A stretch of 57,977 bases of DNA, from the NCBI GenBank assembly GCA_021734345.1, contig JAIPJC010000006.1, positions 1-57,977 of the forward strand. The letters are read 5' to 3'. Positions 33,052 through 41,860 of the stretch are shown piece by piece. The position numbers and the translations under genes are program-made. This DNA is from Kiritimatiellales bacterium (GTDB lineage: Bacteria; Verrucomicrobiota; Kiritimatiellia; Kiritimatiellales; Pontiellaceae). The stretch's first letter is position 1. Every line of letters starts with the position of its first letter. The notes below the pieces were generated by a model. It made no database searches and had not been told where the DNA came from. It saw only the letters and a list, made by a program, of their open reading frames with translations.

Positions 33052-34314
33052 TTATTCGTATCGCAATGCGTCGACGGGTTCCATCTTGGCGGCGCGGATC
33101 GACGGCAACACCCCGGCCAGCGTGCTGAAGACCATCACAATGATGCATACGGAAAACACATCGTGGAGGCTTGTGTGCGAAGGCATCTCGGTAAACTGGT
33201 AGAATTCGGGCGACATCAGCCCGGGGTTCACTTTGCGCAATACATTGAGAATCGCATCCAGATTGGACGAAACAGCCACCCCCAGCCCCACTCCGATCAG
33301 ACATCCGAAAAACCCCTGCACCGCCCCTAGCAGGAAGAAAATACCCACCACCCGGTTCGACGCAAAACCCAGGGCTTTCAGCAATCCGATCTCATGCGTC
33401 TTCTGGACGCACAGCGTGATGAGCGTGTTGGTGACGCTCATGGTGGCCACCAGCGAAATGCCGCACAGGAGAATGAACATCATGTCCTTTTCCACTTTCA
33501 AGGTGCTGAGCAGTTCCTTGTTCATATCGGCCCACGTCTGCGTCACCAGCCGGTTGAGCCATGCCGGCCCTTCGGGTTGGGCGGCCTTTTCTGCCAAGGT
33601 GCTTTCAATGTGGCGGCTCCAAACGTCGACCTTGTAGGGATCGGTCGTAATGATCCGCAAGGCTTGGACGCCGGCTTCCATGGCAAAGGTTTCGCGTGCA
33701 GTCGGCAGGGAGCTGATCATGAACTGAGAATCCACGTCATACATCCCAACGGAGAAAATTCCGGATATCTTCACCTCCTGCGGCAGGCGCAGCTCATCCT
33801 CGCTCACGAAACATTGGGGCGAATAGACCGTAAGCGTATCGCCCACCCATGATCCCAGCGTCGTGGCCAACCGATCCCCAATCACGACCGACGCGCCATC
33901 CAGATCGAACGAGCCTGCCACAAGATAGCTGCCGACATCGGAAATGCTCTTTTCAAGCTCCGGATCCACGCCGCGCATCACGGCCGTAATCGCCTGACCG
34001 CCGCGGCTCATCATCACAAAGCCTTCGATGACCGGCGCGGCCACCTTGATTTCCGGCAGCTCCTTCAGGCAGGCGATGACCGGATCGGGATTGAAGTTGT
34101 AGCCCCCCCGCGCGCTGAGCTTGATGTGCGAGTCCAACTTGATCATGTGCGCACGGTGTACATCGTCGAAACCGGTCATCACCGACAGCACCACAATCAG
34201 CACCGCAACGCCCAGGGAAATACCCAGCATGGTGAGCAGCGTAATGACGGAAACCATCGACCGCTTGGGCTTCAGATACTTGAACGCCAAAAAAAGTGAA
34301 AAAGGCAACTGCAT
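33052..34314 (-). CDS. LolC/LolE-type lipoprotein-releasing ABC permease
   Basis: The 420-residue protein has the four-span plan of this family: one span near the N-terminus (VITLLTMLGISLGVAVLIVV), a large periplasmic domain (about 60-270), and three spans at the end (MFILLCGISLVATMSVTNTL, VVGIFFLLGAVQGFFGCLIG, VFSVCIIVMVFSTLAGVLPS). The closing SIRAAKMEPVDALRYE is typical of MacB/FtsX-type permeases. The family moves lipoproteins from the inner membrane to the outer-membrane carrier. A LolD ATPase gene is not next to it and must lie elsewhere. Confidence 0.9.
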   Translation of the reverse strand: MQLPFSLFLAFKYLKPKRSMVSVITLLTMLGISLGVAVLIVVLSVMTGFDDVHRAHMIKLDSHIKLSARGGYNFNPDPVIACLKELPEIKVAAPVIEGFVMMSRGGQAITAVMRGVDPELEKSISDVGSYLVAGSFDLDGASVVIGDRLATTLGSWVGDTLTVYSPQCFVSEDELRLPQEVKISGIFSVGMYDVDSQFMISSLPTARETFAMEAGVQALRIITTDPYKVDVWSRHIESTLAEKAAQPEGPAWLNRLVTQTWADMNKELLSTLKVEKDMMFILLCGISLVATMSVTNTLITLCVQKTHEIGLLKALGFASNRVVGIFFLLGAVQGFFGCLIGVGLGVAVSSNLDAILNVLRKVNPGLMSPEFYQFTEMPSHTSLHDVFSVCIIVMVFSTLAGVLPSIRAAKMEPVDALRYE

Positions 34315-34394
34315 CGATTCTCCATATGGAATTAAGGCGGGAGTTTGTCAGACTGCGGCGATAAATCAACTTTTTCCAATGATTGGAACCCGGT

Positions 34395-34423
34395 TTGACA
34401 AACCAGCACCCGCGGGGTAGTTT
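34395..34423 (+). promoter_or_regulatory. Probable housekeeping promoter of rhlE, near-leaderless
   Basis: TTGACA (34395-34400) and TAGTTT (34418-34423) are spaced by 17 bases. The ATG follows the -10 box by nine bases, so the transcript would have almost no leader. A dyad TTCCAATGATTGGAA lies just upstream (34374-34388). Confidence 0.5.
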
Positions 34424-34432
34424 GCGCGCCCT

Positions 34433-35761
34433 ATGAAATTTTCCGACCTACCCTTGAATGAAACCATCCTGCGCGCCGTGGCAGAGGCCGGCTACACCCA
34501 GCCGACGCCGATCCAGGCCGAAGCCATCCCGGCCATCCTCTCCGGCCGCGACATCCTCGGCTGCGCGCGCACCGGCACCGGTAAAACCGCCGCCTTCGCC
34601 CTTCCGCTCATCCAACGGCTGGAGGATTCATGGACTGCCGCGCGCGAAATCCGCGTCCGCTCGCTCATCCTCTCCCCCACCCGCGAGCTCGCCCGTCAGC
34701 TCTATAAAAACATCTCCACCTTTGCACAGCACACCGAGTTGACCACCTTGCTCGTCCATGGCGGCATCGGATTCGATAACCAAATTGAAATCCTGCGCAC
34801 GGGCGTCGACATCCTCGTTGCCACGCCCGGCCGCATGCTCGACCTAATCGAACGCAAGGCGCTCCGGCTCGACCAGCTCGAAATCTTCGTGGTCGACGAA
34901 GCCGACCGCATGCTCGATATGGGTTTTGCACCCGACATCCGCAAAGTCGCAAAAATGCTACCGCCAAACCGGCAGGCGCTGTTCTTCTCCGCCACCATGC
35001 CGCAGGAAGCCCTCAAGCTGGCCGGCGGTCTGTTGCGCAAACCCAAGCACATCTCGGTCGACCCGGTTTCCGCCGCCGCCGAAAACATCCACAAGCAACT
35101 CTACTACGTGGAAAAGAACGACAAGTTCGCCCTGCTCGAATGGGTCTTGAAGAAGCTCGACTACGACCGCGTCCTCGTCTTCTGCCGCACGCGCCGCGGT
35201 GCCGACCAGCTCACCGAACGCATGCTGAAAGCCGAGCTGCCCGTCGCCGTCCTGCATGGCGACAAGCCGCAGTCGCACCGCCAAGCCATTCTCGAAGCCT
35301 TCCGCACCGGTGAAACCCCGGTGCTCATCGCCACCGACCTCGCGGCGCGCGGCATCGACATCGACGATATCTCCCACATCATCAACTTCGACCTGCCCAA
35401 CGAACCCGAAACCTACGTCCACCGCATCGGCCGCACCGCCCGTGCTGGCGCATCGGGCATTGCGCTGAGCTTTTGCGATCCGACCGAAAAAACCTACTTG
35501 CGCAGCATCCTCACCCTGCTCGGTGAAGATCCGGAAGTGGTGCTCGACCACCCCTTCCACAGCGAGCAAACCATGAACTATTCCGGCCGCGTGCAATCCA
35601 AGCACTCGCCCGAACGCCTCGCCGCCAAACGCAACAAAGGCAAGGAAAAGACCTGGCGCCTCTCCCCCGGCGAAAGCACCAAGCTCCACGACGCCCAAAA
35701 AAGCACAGCCACCCCAAAGAAAAACGCCCGCCGCAATCCCAAAACCAAATCCCAAGGCTGA
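34433..35761 (+). CDS. rhlE: DEAD-box RNA helicase (RhlE type)
   Basis: The 442-residue protein has the full DEAD-box set: the Q motif (TQPTPIQAEAIPAILSGRD), ARTGTGKTAAF, PTRELARQL, VVDEADRMLDMGF, FFSATMP, VLIATDLAARGIDID and HRIGRTARAG. A basic C-terminal tail (from about residue 385) likely contacts RNA. Such helicases remodel ribosome precursors and mRNA. No ribosome-binding site is visible ahead of the ATG, in line with the near-leaderless promoter. Confidence 0.95.
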   Translation: MKFSDLPLNETILRAVAEAGYTQPTPIQAEAIPAILSGRDILGCARTGTGKTAAFALPLIQRLEDSWTAAREIRVRSLILSPTRELARQLYKNISTFAQHTELTTLLVHGGIGFDNQIEILRTGVDILVATPGRMLDLIERKALRLDQLEIFVVDEADRMLDMGFAPDIRKVAKMLPPNRQALFFSATMPQEALKLAGGLLRKPKHISVDPVSAAAENIHKQLYYVEKNDKFALLEWVLKKLDYDRVLVFCRTRRGADQLTERMLKAELPVAVLHGDKPQSHRQAILEAFRTGETPVLIATDLAARGIDIDDISHIINFDLPNEPETYVHRIGRTARAGASGIALSFCDPTEKTYLRSILTLLGEDPEVVLDHPFHSEQTMNYSGRVQSKHSPERLAAKRNKGKEKTWRLSPGESTKLHDAQKSTATPKKNARRNPKTKSQG

Positions 35762-35854
35762 AGGGGCTATTAGGCCGCCGTTCGTCTTTACATTTACAAC
35801 GTTATCATATTTATTCCTTTTCTGAGATTTGACCGGTAAAAAGGAGATTTTTCG

Positions 35855-37117
35855 ATGAGCTACGACAAGATTCAAGTCCCCGCCAACGGCGGAAAAATCA
35901 CAATGTTGGAATATGGCCATCTGGATGTGCCGGACAACCCGGTCATTCCGTTTATCGAAGGCGACGGCGTCGGCCCGGAAATTACCGCGGCGATGATCAA
36001 GATTGTCGATGCCGCGGTCGCCAAGGCCTACGGCGGTGAAAGGAAGATCCAGTGGATGGAAGTCTATGCCGGCGAAAAGGCGAACAAGATCTACGGCGCG
36101 GACACCTGGCTTCCGGCCGAAACACTGGCGGCAATCGAGGAATACAGCGTGGCCATCAAAGGTCCGCTCACCACCCCGACCGGCGGCGGTCGCCGCAGTT
36201 TGAACGTTACCTTGCGGCAGGAACTCGACCTCTACGTTTGCCAACGCCCGGTCAAATGGTTCCACGGCGTCCCGTCGCCAGTGCATAACCCCGAGAAGGT
36301 CGACATGGTTGTCTTCCGCGAAAACTCCGAAGACATCTATGCCGGCATCGAATGGGCCGCCGAATCCGAGCAGGCCATTAAAATCATCGACTTCCTGCAG
36401 AACGAAATGGGCGTGACGAACATCCGCTTCCCGGAAGATTCCGGCATCGGCATCAAACCGGTATCCCGCAGCGGTTCGCAGCGGCTGATCCGCGCCGCGC
36501 TCGAATATGCCATCCACAACAACCGCAAGTCGGTGACACTGGTGCATAAGGGCAACATTATGAAGTTTACCGAAGGCGCGTTCCGCCAGTGGGGCATCGA
36601 CTTGGCCGAGGAAGAGTTCGGCGCGGTCTACCACGGTGTGGAAAAAGTCTACAAGTTTGCCAACCCGCACACGGGCGAACAGATCGTGCTCAAGGACTGC
36701 ATCTGCGACGCCTTCCTGCAAAACATCCTGCTCAAGCCGGAGGCCTACGACGTCATCGCCACGCTAAACCTCAACGGCGACTATGTCTCGGACTCACTGG
36801 CCGCGTGCGTCGGCGGGATCGGCATTTCGCCCGGCGCAAATATCAACTATCGCGACGGAAAAGCCGTCTTCGAAGCCACCCACGGCACCGCGCCGGACAT
36901 CGCCGGACAAGACAAGGTTAACCCGTGTTCGCTCGTGCTCTCCGGCGAAATGCTGCTGCGTTATCTGCCATGGACGGAAGCCGCCGATCTGGTGATCAAC
37001 GCCGTCGATGCCGCCATCAAGAACAAGACCGTCACCGCCGACTTTGCGCACATGATGGAAGACGCCACATGGCTCTCCTGTTCCGAATTCGCCGACGCCG
37101 TCGTTTCGAACATGTAG
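35855..37117 (+). CDS. icd: Isocitrate dehydrogenase (NADP+)
   Basis: This TCA-cycle enzyme oxidises isocitrate to 2-oxoglutarate. The 420 residues match the E. coli type: [20 protein letters not shown], the substrate loop [59 protein letters not shown], and [20 protein letters not shown]. The serine in RRSLNV corresponds to the residue phosphorylated in E. coli. AAGGAG precedes the start. It is alone with its own 93-base upstream region. Confidence 0.97.
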   Translation: MSYDKIQVPANGGKITMLEYGHLDVPDNPVIPFIEGDGVGPEITAAMIKIVDAAVAKAYGGERKIQWMEVYAGEKANKIYGADTWLPAETLAAIEEYSVAIKGPLTTPTGGGRRSLNVTLRQELDLYVCQRPVKWFHGVPSPVHNPEKVDMVVFRENSEDIYAGIEWAAESEQAIKIIDFLQNEMGVTNIRFPEDSGIGIKPVSRSGSQRLIRAALEYAIHNNRKSVTLVHKGNIMKFTEGAFRQWGIDLAEEEFGAVYHGVEKVYKFANPHTGEQIVLKDCICDAFLQNILLKPEAYDVIATLNLNGDYVSDSLAACVGGIGISPGANINYRDGKAVFEATHGTAPDIAGQDKVNPCSLVLSGEMLLRYLPWTEAADLVINAVDAAIKNKTVTADFAHMMEDATWLSCSEFADAVVSNM

Positions 37118-37202
37118 AGGCTTGTCTTCCGGTCGGCAATGCGTAACCTCGCGGCTTGCTGATGAAGATAGACCGGACACATCCAAACAGGCGGGCAGAC
37201 GC

Positions 37203-38978
37203 ATGAAAATGGCCAAGCGTCTTTTGGGCTATTCGCTGCCGTACTGGCGCTGGCTGGTGCTCGCCTTTGCGATGATCATGTTCACCTCGCTGGCGATCAA
37301 CTACCTGCCGGTGCTCATCCAGCGCATGACCGACTCGTGCCTGATGAATACCACCACGCCGGCGAGCGACCGCATCGACCTGCTGACCAAGCTGGGCATC
37401 CTCTACATCTCCATCGCCTTCATCGGCCATCTGGTGCGCTATTTCCAAGGACTGCTCACGGCATGGATCGGCCAGAAGATCATCTACGACCTTCGGCTGG
37501 AGGTATTCCGCAAGGTGCTGCGGATGCAGCAGGCCTACTTCGACCGAACCGCCGTCGGCACCCTGATGACACGCGTCACCTCCGACATTGAACGGCTCCA
37601 GCAGTTCGTGACGGAAGGCGTGGTGGGTACCATCGCCGACGTGTTCATGATCCTCGGCATCATGGGCTACATGCTCTACATCAGCCCGATCCTTTCGCTA
37701 TCCATCTTCGCCACGCTGCCGTTCCTGTTCGCCTTCATGTTCTACATCAACGCCAAGCTGCGCGATGCCAACCGCGACATCCGCGACCGCCAGTCGCGCC
37801 TCAATGCGCTATTGCAGGAAGATCTGACCGGCATGACCACCATCCAGCTCTTCAACCGCGAAGCCAGCGCGATGGAGGAGTTCGACCAGCGCAATACCCA
37901 CCTGCGCGCGGCCTACTTCGACGAAGTGCGCTGGTTCAGCCTCTATTTCCCGACCGTCGAAGGCGGACAGGCGCTGGCGGTTCTGCTGATCCTGGCGGTG
38001 GGCGGGCTGATGATCCTCAACGGATCGGCGGCCATAACGCTCGGCATCTTCGTCGCCTTCCTCGCCTACATCCGCGACTTCTTCCGCCCGCTCGGTTCAC
38101 TTTCCGACAAGGCCGGCTCGTTCCAGATTGCGATGGCGTCCATCGAACGTATCTTCACCTTGCTCGATACGGGCGAGGAAGTGAACGATCCGCCGGAACC
38201 CGTATCACCCAACCGGATTGCAGGAAGCATTGCTTTCAGCAACGTGTGGTTTGCGTACAACGAAGGCAACTGGGTCATCAAGGATCTCACCTTCGCGGTT
38301 GTACCAGGGCAAGTGCTGGCCGTCGTCGGTGCTACCGGCGCGGGAAAAAGCACCATCATCAACCTGATCGGCCGTTTCTACGACGTGCAAAAAGGCGCGG
38401 TTACCATCGATGGCATCGACGTGCGGAACTTCAGCAAGGCCGACCTGCGTGGACGGCTGGGCTATGTCTTCCAAGACCCGTTCATCTTCACCGGATCGGT
38501 GGCCGACAACATTGGATTGCAGACGCCGGGCATCAGCCGCGCGGACATCGTGCGCGCCGCCAAGACGGTCAATGCACACAACTTCATCGAAGCCATGCCG
38601 CAGGGCTACGACACCGTGATGAACGAGCGCGGCGAAGGACTCTCGCTCGGTCAAAAGCAACTGCTGGTGATGGCCCGCACTCTGGCGCAGGATCCGGAAT
38701 TGTTGTTCGTCCTCGACGAAGCCACGGCCAGCGTCGATACCGCCACGGAACGGCTCATTCAGGATGCGCTGGCCAAGTTGATGGCCAACCGCACCAGCAT
38801 CGTAATCGCCCACCGCCTTTCCACCATCCGCCACGCCCACCGTATCCTCGTCATGCGCCACGGCGAGCTCGTCGACCAAGGCACCCACGAAGAGTTGATG
38901 GCGCACGACGGCTACTACCGCCAACTCTACGAGCTGTTGCTGCACACGCCGGCACAACCAGAACATTCCCAAAATTAA
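37203..38978 (+). CDS. ABC exporter with fused membrane and ATPase domains (MsbA/MdlB-like)
   Basis: Six membrane spans in the first 320 residues are followed by an ATPase domain: Walker A VVGATGAGKSTIINLIGRFY, Q-loop YVFQDPFIF, Walker B LLFVLDEATASVDTAT, and IVIAHRLSTI. The signature motif reads LSLGQ rather than LSGGQ, as in many heterodimeric or drug/lipid exporters. Product is 591 residues from the ATG at 37203; an ATG two codons later is also possible, and the frame remains open further upstream without a credible start. Substrate unknown. No second half-transporter gene is adjacent. Confidence 0.9.
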   Translation: MKMAKRLLGYSLPYWRWLVLAFAMIMFTSLAINYLPVLIQRMTDSCLMNTTTPASDRIDLLTKLGILYISIAFIGHLVRYFQGLLTAWIGQKIIYDLRLEVFRKVLRMQQAYFDRTAVGTLMTRVTSDIERLQQFVTEGVVGTIADVFMILGIMGYMLYISPILSLSIFATLPFLFAFMFYINAKLRDANRDIRDRQSRLNALLQEDLTGMTTIQLFNREASAMEEFDQRNTHLRAAYFDEVRWFSLYFPTVEGGQALAVLLILAVGGLMILNGSAAITLGIFVAFLAYIRDFFRPLGSLSDKAGSFQIAMASIERIFTLLDTGEEVNDPPEPVSPNRIAGSIAFSNVWFAYNEGNWVIKDLTFAVVPGQVLAVVGATGAGKSTIINLIGRFYDVQKGAVTIDGIDVRNFSKADLRGRLGYVFQDPFIFTGSVADNIGLQTPGISRADIVRAAKTVNAHNFIEAMPQGYDTVMNERGEGLSLGQKQLLVMARTLAQDPELLFVLDEATASVDTATERLIQDALAKLMANRTSIVIAHRLSTIRHAHRILVMRHGELVDQGTHEELMAHDGYYRQLYELLLHTPAQPEHSQN

Positions 38979-39059
38979 GAACCGCCGCCCTTTTAAAACC
39001 GCCCATTTTGCCTCCTTTTTTATGCATGGCACCCGTTGTGCTTAAAATAAGGGTGCATT

Positions 39060-39521
39060 ATGAAACCAACTCAATCCAAAAGCGCCTTTACGCTCGTGGA
39101 GATCATGATTGTTGTGGCAATCATCGGTCTACTGGCGTCATTGGGCCTGCCCAACCTGCTTAAAGCAGGGAAGAAATCGCGTTCCGCGCGTTTTGCGAGA
39201 GAGATCAAAAATGCCGGCCACGCCTTCGTCCAATATGCCTTCGACCATGGCACCTATCCGCCCGATAAAACCCCTACCGAAATGCCTGTCGGCATGGCCG
39301 AGTATTTGAAAGGATTCCCCTGGGCCGAAGACACCGTCATCGGAGGACAGTGGGACTGGGACTACGGGCAGTTCGGGGTTAGCGCAGGCGTGTCCGTGTA
39401 TTCACCCGGTTGGAGTAGCGCGCAGATGCAGGAAATCGACGCCATGATCGACGACGGGAATCTCGCCACCGGCGAGTTCCGCGAACGCGCCAGTGGCTAC
39501 ATCTACGTCCTCGAAAATTGA
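39060..39521 (+). CDS. Type IV pilin-like / type II secretion pseudopilin
   Basis: The N-terminus QSKSAFTLVEIMIVVAIIGL is a prepilin signal with cleavage before Phe and Glu at +5; the residue before the cut is Ala instead of the usual Gly. The remaining 120 residues form a short globular head rich in Trp and Tyr (FPWAEDTVIGGQWDWDYGQF). This resembles GspG/H-type pseudopilins, which are common as orphan genes in PVC bacteria. AAGGG sits nine bases before the ATG. A sigma-54-like sequence lies upstream but is badly placed. Confidence 0.85.
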   Translation: MKPTQSKSAFTLVEIMIVVAIIGLLASLGLPNLLKAGKKSRSARFAREIKNAGHAFVQYAFDHGTYPPDKTPTEMPVGMAEYLKGFPWAEDTVIGGQWDWDYGQFGVSAGVSVYSPGWSSAQMQEIDAMIDDGNLATGEFRERASGYIYVLEN

Positions 39522-39609
39522 GCCGCCGCCATCACGCATTGCTCGATCCATTCGTTAACGGGAAACCCGACACCAGTTCATGGTTCTTTTGAAGGAATGC
39601 AATGCTTCA

Positions 39610-39682
39610 TAGATGCGATGCCCTCGTCGCATTTTTGTCCGCATGGCTTCCCGTGCACAAAGCGGCGAGGGCACCGCTTCTA
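39610..39682. repeat. REP-like inverted repeat
   Basis: The left arm TAGATGCGATGCCCTCGTCG and the right arm, which reads back as TAGAAGCGGTGCCCTCGCCG, match at 16 of 20 bases; both continue into C and T. The loop is about 24 bases. Confidence 0.65.
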
Positions 39683-39738
39683 CGACCTTTATAAGCAACA
39701 TTCAATTTCCCAATGTTTGGAAGATTTTCGGATCCAAT

Positions 39739-39820
39739 GGTTTGACGGGGCATCGCGCCCGCACTACGCTTCAGCCTGAATTAATCGCAAAAAGCGAATT
39801 CCGCTCATTGAACGTTAGGG
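39739..39820 (+). repeat. attC-like recombination site, upstream side of cassette
   Basis: The segment ends in TTGAACGTTAGGG, matching the GTTRRRY-type end of integron attC sites except for the last base. Inside is a hairpin GAATT-AATCGC-AAAAA-GCG-AATTC. It shares GGCATCGCGC (39749-39758) with the site on the other side of the gene. The left half is poorly conserved. Confidence 0.4.
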
Positions 39821-39830
39821 CAAATAAAAT

Positions 39831-40226
39831 ATGAAACCAAAGTCTGCACATATAACATTTGCATTAGTATCTGTTTCCTTCCTGCTCCTCGGAGTGTATC
39901 TGATCAATCTTACTTCAGAGTTCCGAACAGGATATGTAGATAGAGAAAAACTAGAGGCTCGTACGGAAAAACTGATCAACTCAGATGATATAAGGTTTAT
40001 TAAGAATAATATTATTAGTTTAAATAATTTAGTAATAACAAGTGATGATTATTCCAAAAGTCTCACGGATCTGCTGACTGCATGTGGTGTTGCTTTTCTC
40101 TTTTGGGGAGCTTTCCAATTGGCGATCATAGCTATACTTTTAAAATCCAGTCCTAACCAGGTAGAGCCTATCGTGAAAACGCCCGTCAATGAAGTTGAAG
40201 AACATGACACTCAGGATCACCCGTAA
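39831..40226 (+). CDS. Small two-span membrane protein in an integron-cassette-like setting
   Basis: The 131 residues have membrane spans near 9-27 (FALVSVSFLLLGVYLINLTS) and 80-105 (LLTACGVAFLFWGAFQLAII), with a charged helix between them and a polar tail. The gene is AT-rich compared with its neighbours. The ATG is 17 bases after GTT of an attC-like end, and the stop codon TAA is part of TAACGTTCAACG, the start of another such site. That is the usual layout of an integron gene cassette. Function unknown. Confidence 0.65.
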   Translation: MKPKSAHITFALVSVSFLLLGVYLINLTSEFRTGYVDREKLEARTEKLINSDDIRFIKNNIISLNNLVITSDDYSKSLTDLLTACGVAFLFWGAFQLAIIAILLKSSPNQVEPIVKTPVNEVEEHDTQDHP

Positions 40227-40278
40227 CGTTCAACGGCATCGCGCATACTCGAAGAACCACAGCAGTTCTCCACGATGC
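40224..40278 (+). repeat. attC-like site, downstream side of cassette (incomplete)
   Basis: It begins TAACGTTCAACGGCATCGCG. A hairpin follows, formed by GCATCG with CGATGC and AGAAC with GTTCT. The expected matching TTGAACGTTA end is not found, so the site looks truncated. Confidence 0.4.
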
Positions 40279-40316
40279 TCAAGAAACGGAATCCGGCTGG
40301 GAATTTAGCACAGGAT

Positions 40317-40733
40317 CTATTCGCCGATGATCTTCACCAGCGCGCGCTTCTTACGGAGGCCGTCGAGCTCGTAGTAGAAAATCGATTCCCACGGGCCGAA
40401 GTCGAGTTGCCCATCGGTAACGGCCACCACCACTTCGCGCCCCATGATGGTGCGTTTGAGATGCGCGTCGGCGTTGTCCTCATAGCCGTTGTGAGCATAT
40501 TGCGAATAGGGTTTTTCCGGAGCCAGTTTTTCGAGCCACTTTTCGTAGTCGGAATGCAGCCCGCCTTCGTTGTCGTTGATGAACACCGAGGCGGTAATGT
40601 GCATGGCATTCACGAGGCACAGCCCTTCCTTGATACCCGACTCGCGCAGGCATTCCTCGATCTGTGGCGTGATGTGGATGATCTGCCGCCGCCGAGGCGC
40701 CTCGAACCATAGTTCTTTTCTATACGATTTCAT
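40317..40733 (-). CDS. yjbQ: YjbQ/UPF0047 family protein
   Basis: The 138-residue protein has the family pattern: [40 protein letters not shown], an [20 protein letters not shown] region with His residues, and [16 protein letters not shown]. Members can show weak thiamine-phosphate synthase activity, but the true role is unsettled. The start overlaps the end of lpxC by four bases. Confidence 0.92.
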   Translation of the reverse strand: MKSYRKELWFEAPRRRQIIHITPQIEECLRESGIKEGLCLVNAMHITASVFINDNEGGLHSDYEKWLEKLAPEKPYSQYAHNGYEDNADAHLKRTIMGREVVVAVTDGQLDFGPWESIFYYELDGLRKKRALVKIIGE

Positions 40734-41767
40734 CGTTTAAAATCCTCCAGCGGCACCAGCACCTGGTTCAAGTAGAGCTGCTTGACGAGCTCGCAGTCGA
40801 GGCGGTGACCCGCCTTGTAGGACGTAATCTTCCCGACGAACAGGCCGTTGGGAATCAGCGCAATCGCCGCGAGCAAATCGAGTACGGCGCGGTGCCAGAC
40901 TGCCTCCAGCGCCTTGCCTTCGTGGAACAGGCGCGGCTCGTTGACGTAGCGCTTCTTTCCGGCAATCGAAACATTTTTCTTGTTGTAGCCTAGATTGCGC
41001 ACGTCGGCGAAAATGCGACCGATCGTGGCACAGTACACCACTTTGGCCAGCGACGTGTTGGTGCGGGCGACCGATGCCATGCGCGTCAGTTCCTCGCACA
41101 CGGGGAAGATGATGCGCTGCTGCCCGATGGCGGTCTGGAAACTCACTGCGCAATCCACCGTGAGTTGCGGATTGCCGGGATCGTCCGGCGGCGCGAGGGT
41201 CACGAAATCGCCATACGTTCCGCCCACCGTCACCGGCTCCTTGACGGTCACGTATTGCACCGGCTTGTCGAGCGTGGTCCGGCCGCACTTGTCCAGCGCC
41301 TCCACCACATCGAGGCTGCCCTGTTCGAACAACGGCGGATCGCCGGAGTCGATCTTGATCATCAGGTTGTCGATGCCCAGACCCATGCGCAGGGAAACGA
41401 GGTGCTCCACCATGCGGACATAGTTGTGCGGGCTGCCGCTGCGCAACACGATGTTGCTGACAATCTGCCCGGTCGTCCAAACGTTTGAAATCGCCACGCG
41501 GATCGGCAGCGAGCCGGGCAGGTCGGTGCGGTCTAGCCACCAACCTTCCAAATGCGTCGGCTCGAACGTGATGGTGCGGGTCGCCTTGCCCATGAAGGTT
41601 CCCGGGCCGGAAATAGAAGCGGAATCCGCCAGCGTCGTCTGCATCCTGCGCAACGGTACCACTGGACGATCACCCAGATTCCAGTCGACCGGCTGTTTAT
41701 CCATCCGCTCGCACGAAGCCTTGATCGCCTCGCCGTCGCCCATCAAGATTGTTCCTGGATCGTTCAT
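40730..41767 (-). CDS. lpxC: UDP-3-O-acyl-N-acetylglucosamine deacetylase
   Basis: This zinc enzyme carries out the committed step of lipid A synthesis, showing that the cell makes LPS. Motifs are the N-terminal [40 protein letters not shown] (zinc His), [17 protein letters not shown] (zinc His and Asp) and [16 protein letters not shown] (catalytic His). The start with GGAAG upstream gives 345 residues. In-frame starts 16 and 26 codons earlier are possible but add a non-family leader. It is coupled to yjbQ. Confidence 0.9.
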   Translation of the reverse strand: MNDPGTILMGDGEAIKASCERMDKQPVDWNLGDRPVVPLRRMQTTLADSASISGPGTFMGKATRTITFEPTHLEGWWLDRTDLPGSLPIRVAISNVWTTGQIVSNIVLRSGSPHNYVRMVEHLVSLRMGLGIDNLMIKIDSGDPPLFEQGSLDVVEALDKCGRTTLDKPVQYVTVKEPVTVGGTYGDFVTLAPPDDPGNPQLTVDCAVSFQTAIGQQRIIFPVCEELTRMASVARTNTSLAKVVYCATIGRIFADVRNLGYNKKNVSIAGKKRYVNEPRLFHEGKALEAVWHRAVLDLLAAIALIPNGLFVGKITSYKAGHRLDCELVKQLYLNQVLVPLEDFKR

Positions 41768-41860
41768 AAAATGCTTCCGTTCTTGTTTTGAACTGCTGAT
41801 TTGAATGGCATACATTACGGGTTTTCTGGGGATGAAAGCAAACAAATCTAGGGAGTCTGC

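Larger units (their letters stand above)
39522..39830. other. Gene-free spacer with REP-like hairpin and attC-like end
   Basis: This 309-base gap between the pseudopilin and a cassette-like gene holds a REP-like inverted repeat (39610-39682). It also holds a dyad TTCCCAATGTTTGGAA (39707-39722) and an attC-like segment running up to GAACGTTAGGG. No credible reading frame is present. Confidence 0.6.

Noticed and set aside
34958-36721. A 587-codon open frame on the minus strand across rhlE and icd
   Set aside because: It crosses two well-recognised genes in antisense and has no family motif or ribosome-binding site.
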